Positions 1 to 12,243 of a DNA stretch of 64,000 nt are shown one piece after another. The notes under the pieces are model-generated. The model was not told where the DNA came from. It saw only the letters and a list, made by a program, of their open reading frames with translations, and searched no databases. Position numbers and translations under genes: made by a program. The stretch's first letter is position 1, and the number at the start of each line of letters is the position of its first letter. Location: NCBI GenBank assembly GCA_020466095.1, contig CM035806.1, positions 142,936,934 through 143,000,933 of the forward strand, given 5' to 3'. The DNA is from Chlorops oryzae. Its lineage: Eukaryota > Arthropoda > Insecta > Diptera > Chloropidae.

Positions 1-1266
1 ACAACATAGCGAGTTACAAACCGCCACAACCATATGAAAGGGCGCACACAAACACACACACACACACACACATATTTATATACTAAATATATACATATGT
101 ATACTCACAGGTATAGAGACACTAATTAAGCAGAGAAAAGAGAAGCCACGCGTGCCTGGGACAGGACAAAAAGGCTCTGAACGGAGATAGGGTACGGATC
201 GGAACTTAAGTGAACACATTTATTTGTAAGATTCGCTCAGTAAAGTGTGTTGACAAGCCAAGCAAATACACAAATGAAGCGTTTTTCGATGTCAGGCAGA
301 CACTGAAGTTTCCCTGATTTTTCCCTTCCAATTTCTTTTATTTTTCCTACGCTCTGATGTATAAAAATGTGAGAAGGTGTCAGGAGGTGTCGGCATGTCT
401 CCTCACATGCATGTTGGAGAAAATTTTTCTAAAAATTCGATTCTCAATTCTTTGGCCTTCAGAGTGCGGATCCGCACACACACACACACACACACATGCA
501 CACATACACCCCAATACACAGAAACGCCATCATCGATGCCTCTCAAGACAAATACAAGTGAAAAGAACAACTTTTAAAACAATAGAAAGACTTTGAGTAA
601 TTTTTCATTTATGGCAAAGACAATGAAAAACGCTAAACGGGAGTGGTTGGGGGGCACTCTCAAGACTGCACACACACACACACACACGTACACAATGAAC
701 GTTTGGATGCATTTATCTTTTGCTTTACAATATACATATATCCACTGATGCTAGCATCCATATTCATACAATTCGGAGATTGAAAACGAAGGCTTTCGTA
801 CCAGTGTACGGATCGGAGGAGGAGCGCTTTGGCGGTTGGGGGCTAGAAAATGGAAGAGGGGCTGCTTTGAAAATGAAAACATTTCCTTTTAACATGTGAA
901 AGTTGAGAATAACTGTCAAAAAATAATAAAAGACAAGGAAAAAAAGAAACGACAACAACAACAACAACGAAAACGACAAGACAAGTGAAAAGAAGAAGAG
1001 GAGAAAAGAAAATGCAACGCCAACGGAATCAAGCGAAGACATTGTAACTGACAAGATAGATATATGTATGTATGTATGTATGTATGTATAAAAGCGAGCT
1101 TCGAAAGCATTCTGCCGCCTTCGTCCTTCCTCTGGCGCTCCCTGTTGCCGCATGTGTTGTGATGTGAACGGTAACAGCAGTGCTGGTAATCGTTGCTAAG
1201 GCCGCCCAGCGGCACCGGCAGCGGTAGCAAACAACACAGGAAGAAACGCGTCAGTGAATGTGATGA
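1..1266. other. Non-coding flank with simple repeats
   Basis: No supported gene. The stretch holds CA/AC microsatellites at about 44-72, 474-497 and 669-688, an ATGT run at about 1063-1090 and CAA-rich purine sequence near 940-1000. Open frames here are short and repeat-driven. Confidence 0.6.
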
Positions 1267-1485
1267 TGTCGTCAAAGTTTTTCAAGCCCCGGAAAGCAAT
1301 GGAGCGGAAAAAAGGACGACAACAAGAACGACAGCGACGAAGACGAGGACGACGATGACGATGACGATGATGATGACGATGAATCGAACGCATTTAGCGC
1401 CCACGCTCGCCCACAAACAATGGGAATGTCAACGCCTACCTCAATGGGTGCCTATCAACCTGTTTGCGAACCGTCAGATCCTTGA
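1267..1485 (+). other. Open stretch encoding an acidic run; possible exon
   Basis: Two adjacent TGA codons (1261-1266) are followed by 72 open codons ending in TGA at 1483-1485. The frame encodes a basic/serine start, then a long Asp/Glu run (about 1325-1383), then a non-repetitive Ser/Pro/Met-rich tail of about 33 residues. There is no in-frame ATG before the acidic run, so it could only be a downstream exon needing an unseen splice acceptor. The acidic run comes from a GAC/GAT microsatellite, which also gives open frames by chance. I do not recognise a protein. Confidence 0.15.
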
Positions 1486-2577
1486 ACAACAAACGTACGA
1501 CACGCTCAGAGAATCCTTTTCTTTCGCTCTCAGCCAGTCATTCTGTCATTCAGACATCCATTCGAGCTTCAACCAAATATTCCAGCTGTGAATATACAAA
1601 ATGGTTTAGTAAAGAGTTTAGAGCGGGAATTGGGGGAGCCAATCGATGGCACATATGGGTAGAACTGGCACGATTGTCAAACAACAATAACTAAGAAAAG
1701 ACTACCCCTCCTTACTTCTCATAGCAGTAAAATCGGAGAGCTGCACTACACAATATCCTGAGCCCAGCATTTGCGTATTGCCTTCAATTTTGTTTTTTTT
1801 TTTCCGGGAGAAAATGTAATAAGTTTTTTCTATGTCACTTTCTTCGGCAAATCCATTTTCCTAGTTATCCATAATTGGTTACATCAAGCCTTCTTCGAAC
1901 TAGTCATTTGACGTACATAGTTATATTTAACTGTCCTCTATGAAATAGGTTTCCATCTCAAAATATTCTTTATATTTTTCTTTAAATTGAATTCTCTTCA
2001 TTGCAAGATGAAAAATAATGGAAATAATTTTTTGAGAAAATTTCCAAAAGAAGAATTTGAAATGCTGGAAGCTTTCTTTGGATGTCGTTGGATGTTGTTC
2101 TCGCTCAGCTTTTAAGGCCCGAAAAAATTCAATCAAAATGAAAAACAATGATTCGCAAAAACAACGCTTCACCATTTGTCGAATAAATACAGACAAACAA
2201 ATAGACAGTCAGATGGAACGACAAATAGATAGAAAGACAGACAGTTGGCGAGACAGCCGGAGAGACAGAAAGGTTGAAACATAGGTAAATATGTCTTCGG
2301 TGTAAATATGTGCATTGCTTTCATCAGGCACAAGAGCAAATTTAATTTCCTTTATAAATCCCTATTCGTCTCTCAGAGCTGAAAACAAAGACGCCGCCAC
2401 ACAGGAGGCCACAACAATTTGGAGTATCTATTTATATCGTTGATTTACACTTATGTATGTATGTATGTATGTCGGGTGGTTGATGCGCTTTACATAAGAT
2501 TTTGCCAAAGAGCCGATTAAGGGATAGGCGCGCAGTTGGTAGAAAAGCACAGAACGCAAAAGTTCGTAAACAAGGCA
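1486..2577. other. Non-coding sequence
   Basis: No gene seen. It contains imperfect AGAC/AGAT repeats near 2192-2275 and an ATGT run near 2453-2473. Confidence 0.5.
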
Positions 2578-2910
2578 TCCCTGCAAACATTCGGAGTCCT
2601 GAAGGAGTCATTTATGGGCTCTAATTGGAAGTAGGAACCCCCCATAATCAGCTCGCTCATTCTTAAATGAGTTAGCGTCCTGCCTGCCAGGGCTGATTTA
2701 TATGAGTCGGATTTCATGTAGCCGAACGGACCCGTATAAGATTCATATGTTGTATGTAAATGCCCACTTGTGCGCTCGTATCTGACTTTCACAGATTTTT
2801 AGGCTCCTTTTTCGGAGTTCTTAAGGAGTTTTTTCGGAGTCATTTAAGAGTCGATTCGGAGCTGTTTTGAAGCCTTTTCGGACTCAATGCCCTGAACACT
2901 CCGAAAAGCT
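2578..2910. repeat. Repeat with 'CGGAGT' motifs, degraded copy
   Basis: Starts with CCCTGCAAACATTCGGAGTC and ends near ACTCCGAAAAGC, related to the copy at 39396-40019. The interior repeats TTCGGAGT-type words (for example 2812-2880). The right-hand terminal sequence present in the other copy is missing here. Confidence 0.5.
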
Positions 2911-3436
2911 TAACTATATAAATGTCCACTTCTTATTAAGGTAAAAACTGATGACTTTCGGTTTTTCCCATATTTATGGGTATCCAAATACCCAAATATA
3001 GAAGCACCCCGCCCCCCATCGCCATTGAGAGCTGACAGATGCTGCCCTTTTAAATCATATTCCCCAGCGATTGTTCATTAAAGTCCTTGGAGCCATTTTT
3101 CCTAGCGTTCCTTCAATTCAGCCGTGTGCAACACGAAAGAAACATCTCTTATTCGCCATTTTCCTTTCCATCCAATTTCATTCCAGTCCACTCCATTTCA
3201 ATTCAGCCGCGCATAACCTTCAGCCATCAATTTCCATCGCTTTGATCTTCCCCATCTTGGATTGGTGAACGGAATTGATATATTATTTTCCTCTTAGTGA
3301 GATTTTCATCGAATATTTTCCACTGATTTGCATTTTCACGCATGGAAAATTGAGTTAGCCTCCGCTTTAGCTTCTTATGGTGGCTGGTAAATGTTGCTGG
3401 CACTGCTACTTTTATCGTTTTTAAGTGAGGGATTTA
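2911..3436. other. Non-coding sequence
   Basis: No gene or clear repeat unit recognised. Short CATTCC/ATTTCAATTCAGCC words recur near 3100-3220. Confidence 0.4.
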
Positions 3437-4379
3437 TTGCCAGTTTTGTGTACGTAAAAGGTCCATTTTATTGAATGGAGGGAGGACAAATTATTTTAAA
3501 GTGTTGTCGGTTCTGGGATTATTTAAAAGGAAAAACTGGGCCGTAGCCAGGAGTCTTAACGATGAAGAGTTCTCTTCATTAAATATAAAGTGGTTTTTAT
3601 TTTTGAAAGAATTGAAAGGAATTGCACGTTTTGTTTAACTAATGTAAATTTGAACATTTTCTTACTCCTTTAAATATGCTAAAAAAATTTCATTTAGCAT
3701 TAGCGTTTACATGTGACTTTATGTAACTGAATATTGTAATTGTTTACGCAACGAGGAAAAAATATTATTCTTATTCCTTTAGACAAGAATCATACGATTC
3801 GTCGATTCCCTCAGCGGGCCACTAACGTCAAAATTTTCCATAGGATTTGTGCGAATCCATGGCAAGTTTGACGTCTATGGCACTGTTGTCGCACAAATTC
3901 AATTTTTTGTGATATTACTTATAGGTTTTTGTTGTTGTTTCAATCGATTGATGGATTTGTTGAAGCGTTTGTGGGCAGCTTCAGTGAAAGCAATTGCGAT
4001 GGATGAAAAATTTAAAGCATATTTAAAGGATCATTTTGGTTTTCTAATCTGATTTTGAGGGTAATCTCTACATGCTTTCGTTGAACAAATATTTAAAGCT
4101 AAGCATTTTCATATATAAAAAGAATTTACATAAAAGCGCAAATAAAGGAATTTATGAATTTCGTCCATCCTGCCGTATGAGTGATGATGCTCTTGTCTAC
4201 TATATTTCGCACATTTGCACCGCACACGCACCTCTGACGCAGCATATCAGCCACTGAGAGCATTTACATGCATTTCCTTTTCTGTAAATATCTCAAAAAA
4301 CTATCCTTTGAAAATGCTTATTTTTAAGTGAAATTTTATACTCAGAGGTATTTTTTTTTAATTGCCAAAAAAAAAAAAA
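3437..4379 (+). repeat. 0.94-kb duplicated unit, copy A
   Basis: Runs from TTGCCAGTTTTGTGTACG to an A-rich stretch and is nearly identical over its whole length to 7274-8225 in the same orientation. Differences are single bases and homopolymer changes. Inside, TTTGTGCGA (3846-3854) pairs with TCGCACAAA (3889-3897) as a possible hairpin. No coding domain was recognised. The 3' part (from about 4230, with 'ACTCAGAGGTATTTTT') belongs to a wider dispersed family also seen at 45.4-46.0 kb. Confidence 0.85.
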
Positions 4380-5119
4380 TGACGCAAAAACGGGAATACA
4401 CTGGAAAAATTATTTCATTATTATTTTCCATTTTGTGAAAAATTTTCCATGTGTACAATTAAAAACAAAAACTGATTCCCTATCCGTCGCCATATGTTTG
4501 TTTCATCTTTCTATCTAAACTTTTTTTTTGAAATATAAAACATTGAAACAGGGCTTACTAAAGGAGATTTTTCAAGGGCACTGCACAATAGAAACCATAA
4601 AATCGGTTCATACAATGATTTTAGGTAGAACCTATTCAAAAATTAAAATTGCTTCACAATCCCTTTCAGGTGGCGGCAGTTCGCTACACCTTTTTCAACT
4701 TTGTTTTACCCAAACATTCTCAAAGAGCTCTTGGTATGCTGGAAGGAGTGAATAAATTTTATTTTTCCTTCATTTTAATTAAAGAATTTTCATTAAATTC
4801 GTACTGTTTTGAGATCTACTTATGTGCTAGGAATGGAAAAAAAAAGAAACAGAAGGACGTGTATTTGCCTCGAAAACTTCGGAAACTCGTAAATCAAGAA
4901 GGCTTAGAAAGAAAATGAACGAAGGTTTGTATGAAAAATTTACACTTTTACGCTTTTTCGATCTTTTTACGTTTAAGAGAAGACCCCCAATATATTAAAT
5001 GGCTTACGAAATAAGTATATTAAAAAATGCGCAATTTAATTTTCGGCCCCACTTTTCGAGACCGAAAATCGATCTTGAAAATGTCTCAGAATGTTTGACG
5101 GGAAATTTGACATTTAAAC
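4380..5119 (+). repeat. Dispersed AT-rich repeat segment
   Basis: Continues the dispersed family: CGGGAATACACTG, then TTTGTTTCATCTTTCTATC, then CCTATTCAAAAATTAAAA. The same blocks in the same order occur at 45640-46000. The part from about 4650 has a degraded relative at 9260-9540. No coding capacity is supported. Confidence 0.55.
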
Positions 5120-5127
5120 AATAAGGG
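5120..5127. repeat. hAT target-site duplication, left
   Basis: AATAAGGG directly abuts the left TIR and is repeated exactly at 6360-6367. An 8-bp duplication is diagnostic of the hAT superfamily. Confidence 0.92.
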
Positions 5128-6359
5128 CAGGCGCGCAGCCAGCGGGGGGTTTTGGGGGTTCAAACCCCCCCCAAAATTAAGGAAAAAATACACCACACAT
5201 CCGCTTACATTTCTACACCGCCGTCCTACAAACTCTTTTATTAAGTTTTATGATGCAATAATTTTAGCTCTTGACCGAATTTCCTCTTGGAATGATCAAA
5301 ATATGTCAAGTCAGTCTAATTTATTAAAATGTGCCTTACAAAAAGGCGAATTTCTTATATCTCTTCATTGTATAAACCAAGTTTTTAGTTACACATTTGT
5401 TTAATGTAAATATTTACAAGGTAGAAACATTGATCTCAAATATGCTGTTGTCCTAGCAGATATATGCTTAGAGAATATTCAAACCTTAAGAAGTAACGCT
5501 GAGGAAGAATTTCAGAAATTGTTTAAAAACGCTGAGAAGCAAGCTTTATCAAGCGGACTTATTTTGCAAAAACCTAGGCTCGCACATTCTCAGGACCACG
5601 AAGCACATTTTCATACTAAAAGTGTTGAATATTATTATCGTATTTCCCTTTATTTACCTTTTGTGGATGCATTTATTGTCAACTTAACCAATCGCTTTTC
5701 AAAACACAAGGATATTCTTCTTGGTTTTCAAGTTTTATTTCCTCAAAGCGATACTGCAAAAGTTGATGATTTTTTAGACAAATTTAAAAAACTCTTTCAG
5801 TTTTATCAAGATGATTTAGAGGGAAATTTTGATGATTCAAAAATGGAGCTCACTGTTTGGTATAAATTACTTAATAATTTAGAAAAAAATGAAAGACCAA
5901 AAACAGTGTTTGACGCTATAAAATTTTGTAAAAAATATATTTTACCAAATATTTTTAATTTATTAACTATTTTGGCTACTCTTCCAATAACCACATGTGA
6001 AAATGAGAGATCGTTTTCAACTCTCCGCCGACTCAAAACTTATCTTAGATCTACAATGACAGAACAGAGGTTAAATGCCTTAGCACTCCTCCACGTCCAT
6101 CGAGATCTTACTCCCAGTGTAGAGGACATACTAAATAAACTTGCTGAAAGCAAGCGCAGACTTAACATTGCACTTTAAATTGAATAAGTTCCTTCGAAAA
6201 TACTTTTTTTACTTTGTACACCTTATAAAAATGTAAAATATTTATGTAAATATATTTTAATTATATATTTTGTAAGCTTTTTACGAAAATAAAAACAAAA
6301 AATATTTAGAAAATTTTTCTGCGAACCCCCCCCAAATTGAAATCCTGGCTGCGCGCCTG
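5128..6359 (+). mobile_element. hAT transposon, 1.23 kb, internally deleted
   Basis: Perfect 15-bp terminal inverted repeats, CAGGCGCGCAGCCAG (5128-5142) and its complement (6345-6359), are flanked by a perfect 8-bp duplication. Just inside each end lies a run of C residues (around 5165-5173 and 6325-6333) next to G- or A-rich sequence. The interior holds only the C-terminal part of a transposase, so this is a non-autonomous derivative of a larger element. The intact termini and duplication suggest a fairly recent insertion. Confidence 0.92.
5222..6178 (+). pseudogene. hAT transposase C-terminal half (ZMYM1-like type)
   Basis: An in-frame reading runs from about 5222 through one TAA stop (5402-5404) to a stop just after 6178. 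The region past the stop is an uninterrupted frame of more than 250 codons. It ends in the hAT C-terminal dimerisation motif: around 5935-6090 it encodes LATLPITTCENERSFSTLRR followed by LKTYLRS and a run like MTEQRLNALALL. This signature is typical of ZMYM1/p52-repressor-like hAT transposases. The N-terminal zinc finger and the first catalytic acidic residues are missing. With its stop codon and missing half it cannot be active, although a fragment could be translated. Confidence 0.85.
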
Positions 6360-6367
6360 AATAAGGG
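6360..6367. repeat. hAT target-site duplication, right
   Basis: AATAAGGG, an exact match to 5120-5127. Confidence 0.92.
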
Positions 6368-7273
6368 TATTCCCTTAAAGGTGTATTTGCCTCGAAAACC
6401 TCGAAAATTCACGAGCCTCGAAAATGAACTGTCAAATTTTGTATGAACAATTTTACACGCCAGCTTCGAAATTTTTCAAGTCAAATTTGTTGCGTATTTG
6501 GCTCGTGTTTCGAAGCGTAAGTTGTAGTGTTGCCCTAAAACCAAAATAAAAACTACTAAATGCCCTACAATAAGAACACATTCTCAATACCAAAAACAGA
6601 TTAATGTTTATTTTGATAAAAATGAACAATATAATAGTGAAAAATATTTTTGAGAAATAAAAATAATTTAGTTCAGGTATTTTCATATGAGAAAACGAGA
6701 CTTACAGAATCAACAAAATACGGGAAAATAGAACTGTTTTTGCATACAATTTTTATATTACAAAATGAATCCCTGGCTGAACTGTAAAATTTTTAATTTA
6801 TAAAAACTACTCAAAGTCGCAAAAAAAGGTGTGTTCCCGAAAAGTACCTTGTACTTTTTCGAGGTTTTCATGTTTTCATCTTTTCACCTGTAAGGGAATA
6901 CCCTTAGGGCCAATATTACCAAGCATATTTAAAAAAATTTTAAAATTAAAATTAAAATTTTTAAAAAATAAATTTCATTTTCAATATCGTATTTTTTTAA
7001 GCATCGAAATATACGGCAGCACCGTCTACTTCCAGGGATGTGAGTACATTTGACAGCTTATTAGATCGTTATTTTTAAAAAGGGATTCTATACAGAGCCA
7101 TTCTAACGATTGTTTCGTACTCCTAATTGCTGCGCTGTGACTCCAAAGCTTCTAGTCCTGTCTATCGTGTTGTGTTATTTCCAAAACTGCATTTTTTTGA
7201 AAATTATTTCTTTGAATTTTTCCAAACAGCTGGTTTTTGAAAATCGAACTCAAATTTGATGTCATATTTAAAC
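6368..7273 (+). repeat. AT-rich repeat segment flanking the hAT insertion
   Basis: Contains 'GTGTATTTGCCTCGAAAA', 'TTCGAAGCGTAAGTT' and 'GAAAAGTACCTTGT', all found again in the same order at about 8660-9130 in a copy with many small deletions. No gene supported. Confidence 0.5.
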
Positions 7274-8225
7274 TTGCCAGTTTTGTGTACGTAAAAGGTC
7301 CATTTTATTGAATGGAGGGAGGACAAATTATTTTAAAGTGTTGTCGGTTCTGGGATTATTTAAAAGGAAAAACTGGGCCGTAGCCAGGAGTCTTAACGAT
7401 GAAGAGTTCTCTTCATTAAATATAAAGTGGTTTTTATTTTTGAAAGAATTGAAAGGAATTGCACGTTTTGTTTAACTAATGTAAATTTGAACATTTTCTT
7501 ACTCCTTTAAATATGCTCAAAGAATTTCATTTAGCATTAGCGTTTACATGTGACTTTATGTAACTGAATATTGTAATTGTTTACGTAACGAGGAAAAAAT
7601 ATTATTCTTATTCCAAATTTAGACAAGAATCATACGATTCGTCGATTCCGTCAGCGGGCCACTAACGTCAAAATTTTCCATAGGATTTGTGCGAATCCAT
7701 GGCAAGTTTGACGTCTATGGCACTGTTGTCGCACAAATTCAATTTTTTTGATATTACTTATAGGTTTTTGTTGTTGTTTCAATCGATTGATGGATTTGTT
7801 GAAGCGTTTGTGGGCAGCTTCAGTGAAAGCAATTGCGATGGATGAAAAATTTAAAGCATATTTAAAGGATCATTTTGGTTTTCTAATCTGATTTTGAGGG
7901 TAATCTCTACATGCTTTCGTTGAACAAATATTTAAAGCTAAGCATTTTCATATATAAAAAGAATTTACATAAAAGCGCAAATAAAGGAATTTATGAATTT
8001 CGTCCATCCTGCCCGTATGAGTGATGATGCTCTTGTCTACTATATTTCGCACATTTCACCGCACACGCACCTCTGACGCAGCATATCAGCCACTGAGAGA
8101 TTTACATGCATTTCCTTTTCTGTAAATATCTCAAAAAACTATCCTTTGAAAATGCTTATTTTTAAGTGAAATTTTATACTCAGAGGTATTTTTTTTAAAA
8201 TTGCCAAAAAAAAAAAAAAAAACGG
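7274..8225 (+). repeat. 0.94-kb duplicated unit, copy B
   Basis: Near-identical direct copy of 3437-4379 with a few single-base changes and small indels. The TTTGTGCGA/TCGCACAAA inverted pair is kept. Its borders match copy A, so this is a discrete unit and not a chance alignment. Confidence 0.85.
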
Positions 8226-9700
8226 AATAAGGTTTATATTTCCATTTGGGATTCCTGACAATAAAACCAAAACGATCACGCCAGTGTTCATATAATTTTT
8301 AATATAAATTAGTTTAAGGCATTAGGGCGCCAATAAACCAACTTTTGTTTAGTACTTTCAAAATTGAAAATGCTTCACACTTCTCGCACACACCTTCAAC
8401 TTTTTCCAATTTACTTTGGTATCGGAGGCTTAAATATTCCTCAAATTAAAGTTTCATTAAATATTTTTGAGAAATATTTTGAGGCATTAGGATTTTTGCT
8501 GAAGACTTATGTAACAGAGGTAAAATAAATGGAAAATTACACTTAGGAAATTTTTTGAAGAGGAAATTTTAATGGCTACAAAAGAATCAATGCCAATTTT
8601 CGCCCCACTTGAAATCTCTGGCTGAAGGCGGACAATCTTTCAAATAAGCGGTATCTACCACTTTAAAGATTATTTGCCTCGAAAATCGAAAATTCACTTG
8701 CCTTGAAAATGTCAATATCAAATTTTGAATATGTTGAAAAATGTTTAAGCAGTTCGAAATTTTTCAATCAAATTTAGTTGAGTATATAAAATGGCGATCG
8801 GTATTTCGAAGCGTAAGTTCTATCTTGCCCCTAAATACCAAAATTTGAATAAATACTAAATGCCTCATAAGAAACTTAATACAAACAGACTAATGATGGA
8901 TAGAAAATGAACATTTAAAGTGAAATCTCTTTGACCTGAAATTTAAAAATACATTTAGTTGGTCTTTTCATTGAGAAATCGAGCTTACAAACAACAACAA
9001 TACTGAAAATAACTTTGACACAATGTTTATATTACAAAAAGAATCCTGGTAATTAAAATTTTTAATTTCATAAAAATTTCATGTGCAAAAACAAATTGTT
9101 CCCGAAAAGTACCTTGTTTGTTTCGAGGTCTTTCATCTAAACTTTCATTTTTACTGAAAATAACATTAAAAGGGCACTAGAATTACAAGCACTCACAAAA
9201 AACTTAAAATCATACAATATTATAGCAATATTCAAAAATAAATTTACAATCTTTCAATGATTCGCTACACTTTTTAACATTGATATACGCAACACCAAAG
9301 ATCTACTTGTATGGGAAGGAGTGAATTAATGTTATTGTCTTCATTTTAAAAAGAGATTCTATACAGAGAATTCGTAACGATTGTTAGTCTACTTATTGCT
9401 AGCAAGATGGAAAAAAAAAAACAAAGACGTGTATGCCTGAAAACTATCGAACTGTAAATCAGAAGCTTAAAACAAAATGAACGAGTTTTATGAAAATATT
9501 TAACTTTGAGTTTTTCAATGTTTATTGAAAGAACCAAATATTAATGTCAATAGTATTCAAAGAAATGCCAGATTTAAATATTTGCACATTTTGGACGAAA
9601 ATGACATGAAAAGCCAGAAGAGACGGAAATTTGACATTTAAAAATGCTTTAAATTTAAAATTGCACTATGAATAAGGGGACAGAAATTTTATGCCATTTT
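8226..9700 (+). repeat. Degraded mosaic of dispersed repeats
   Basis: Blocks match 6380-7110 and 4650-5000 in order but lack many 1-4 base pieces. At about 8425-8520 there is a fragment resembling the inner part of the DINE-1 copy at 58990-59100. No coding region recognised. The deletion-rich pattern may be decay or consensus error. Confidence 0.45.
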
Positions 9701-10156
9701 AAGGAGTCTCTTTGTTACACTATCGAAACTTTAAAAACACAAGTTTTCTTTTTAAATTACAACAGCAAAACAACAAACAGATTGTTGTAAATAAACACAC
9801 ATATGTTTATTAAACGACAGCATCGCTGTTTAAAAACGCTTCAAAGTAGGCAATAAAAAGTGTCTATTGCGGATCACCATATATTTACCGTCTTTCAGGG
9901 TTTACAGGGACGGAGCTCATCGACAATAACAACAACAATTCCATTCACCATTTACAAACAACAACAACAACATAAAAAGCACGTCAACGATGACAATAAC
10001 AATAACAACAATAATGGCAATGGCAGACACGAAAGAGTAAATACAATAAAATAAATTCTGGCTGACGACATGGAACAAATTCACGCGCACACAGAGCACA
10101 ACATAAACATATAAAATTTGTATAAGCCCAGTAGAAAATGTAACGTAATGGTTACA
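9701..10156. other. Non-coding sequence with CAA/AAC repeats
   Basis: CAA-type runs at about 9925-10015. No gene supported. Confidence 0.5.
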
Positions 10157-10958
10157 TGGTGGAGAAAGAGAGAAAGAGAGCAAGAGAGCAAGAGAGCAAG
10201 AGAGCAAGAGAGCAAGATAGAAAGAGAGAAAGAGAGAAAGAGAGCAAGAGAGCAAGAGAGCAAGAGAGCAAGAGAGCAAGATAGAAAGAGAGAAAGAGAG
10301 CAAGAGAGCAAGAGAGCAAGAGAGCAAGAGAGCAAGAGAGAAAGAGAGAAAAAGAGAAAGAGAGAAAAAGAGAAAGAGAGCAAGATAGAAAGAGAGAAAG
10401 AGAACAAGAGATAGAGAGAGCAAGAGAGCAAGAGAGCAAGAGAGCAAGAGAGTAAGAGAGCAAGAGAGCATTACAGCAAGAGAACAAGAGATAAAGAGAG
10501 CAAGAGAGCAAGGAGAGCAAGAGAGCAAGAGAACAAGAGATAAAGAGAGCAAGAGAGCAAGAGAGCAAAGAGAGAAGAGAAAGAGAGAAAGAGAGAAATA
10601 GAAGAAGAGAAGAAGATAGAAAGAGAGCAAGAGAACAAGAGAGCAAGAGAGCAAGAGAACAAGAGAGCAAGAGAGCAAGGAGAGCAAGAGAGCAAGACAG
10701 CAAGAGAGCAAGAGTGCAAGAGAGCAAGAGAGAAAGAGAAGAAGAGAGAAAGAGAGAAAGAGAGAAAGAGAGAAAGAGAGAAAGAGAGAAAGAGAGAAAG
10801 AGAGAAAGAGAGAAAGAGAGAAAGAGAGAAAGAAGAGAGAAAGAGAGAAAGAGAGAAAGAGAGAAAGAGAGAAAGAGAGAAAGAGAGAAAGAGAGAAAGA
10901 GAGAAAGAGAGAAAGATACAAAGAGAGAAAGAGAGAAATAGAGAAAGAAAGGAAATAG
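10157..10958 (+). repeat. Purine satellite of AGAGAGCA / AGAGAAAG octamers
   Basis: About 800 bp of almost pure purine on the plus strand. The left two thirds are mostly 8-mers GAGCAAGA mixed with GAGAAAGA; the right third is almost only GAGAAAGA. It forms long open frames on both strands (Leu/Ser-rich on minus, Arg/Glu/Lys-rich on plus) that reflect the repeat and are not genes. Confidence 0.95.
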
Positions 10959-11699
10959 GAGAGATCGATATCGAAAATTTAAACAGATGTTGGATAGCAG
11001 CTGTCTGTCATAGCTCTTGATTTAAATGAGAGAATTATATTTGCTTCTCTTCTTCGCTCTACACATGGAGAACATAATTGCACCAATCTGACTGTACCCT
11101 GTCATCGTACGTACCACAAAGGTGACCGTTTGACTTTACAATACGATTCCCCAAAGTTCAATCGTCCGCTCATTAAACAATAAATCAAAAATCTCATTTT
11201 CATAAATAGATCATGATCATGTCACCATTCGCTCTTTCGATTCTCGAATCGATGACAATCGGAACAAAATGGCAACCTGTTTAGCTTTGATTTTTTCGTT
11301 TACAAATGGTATTCGGTCATCGTGACTTTTCCTGCTGAGATGCCACCACAATATCATCAGCACACCTGTGTGTACAACGTTCAAGCATTCCTTCAGCATT
11401 TTTGTATGTGTGGCTGTGTGTGTGTGTGTGTGTGTTTATTTGCAATTTTCGCTCTTCGAACTCATTTCGAATCCGATAACAGGTAAAAACGCTGGCGCAA
11501 CCCCGGGGTTGGGGAGGGTCACAACGTTATAGTGAAATGGAAAATAGCAACAAAAAGAAAAAAACCATGCCGAGCACATTCTTCTCCCTGCCCGCCTCCA
11601 TTCTCTGTAGTATGTCTCTGCAGTCATGGTGTGGGCTCACAAGCTTAGAAAGAACCAAACGTACAAATACTTTACGTTATATTGACATTTCAATACACA

Positions 11700-11734
<35 letters not shown>

Positions 11735-12243
11735 GCGCGCACCCCCATGGTCTATAATGACGCAACTAGCACGTCAGGTTGGAAACGACCGCGCTAGGTG
11801 GTAATATAACATGACAAGCGTGTTCCACTCAGTTCAGCTGAACGTAAAATGCCGGAACTTCCGTCGTTTGTTTCCACGTAACTTCCGTTCAAATGGCGTT
11901 TGCGTGTGTTTAACATATGTTTCCTCTTCACATTTGCGTGCTTACGTACGAGTATGTCTGCATGTATGTATGCGCGCGTGTGTTTGTGTGTGTGTGTTTG
12001 TGCATAAAGTCCTCTTGCGGTACCAAGTTGCAATGCAGGACGTGGGAAAATTCGCCCATGCATGTTTAACGAAAGTTCAGCGGCTCCTGAGGAGCTCTTT
12101 ACACAATGCAGTGCGCCCCTTCCGTTTCTGTGCTGTAAATGTACTATAAAATGGCTCTGCATGATGAACATAGGCATGAGGCCTTTGACGTTGGAGCACC
12201 AGCTACATATAATACCTGATAGGAAACGACAGAAGACTATGTA
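10959..12243. other. Non-coding sequence with GT and CA runs
   Basis: GT run at about 11407-11435, CA run at about 11694-11732, GT-rich stretch at about 11965-12000. No gene supported. Confidence 0.5.

Noticed and set aside
10081..10941. Long Leu/Ser-rich frames on minus and Arg/Glu/Lys-rich frames on plus
   Set aside because: They are produced by the purine octamer repeat and have no non-repetitive domain.
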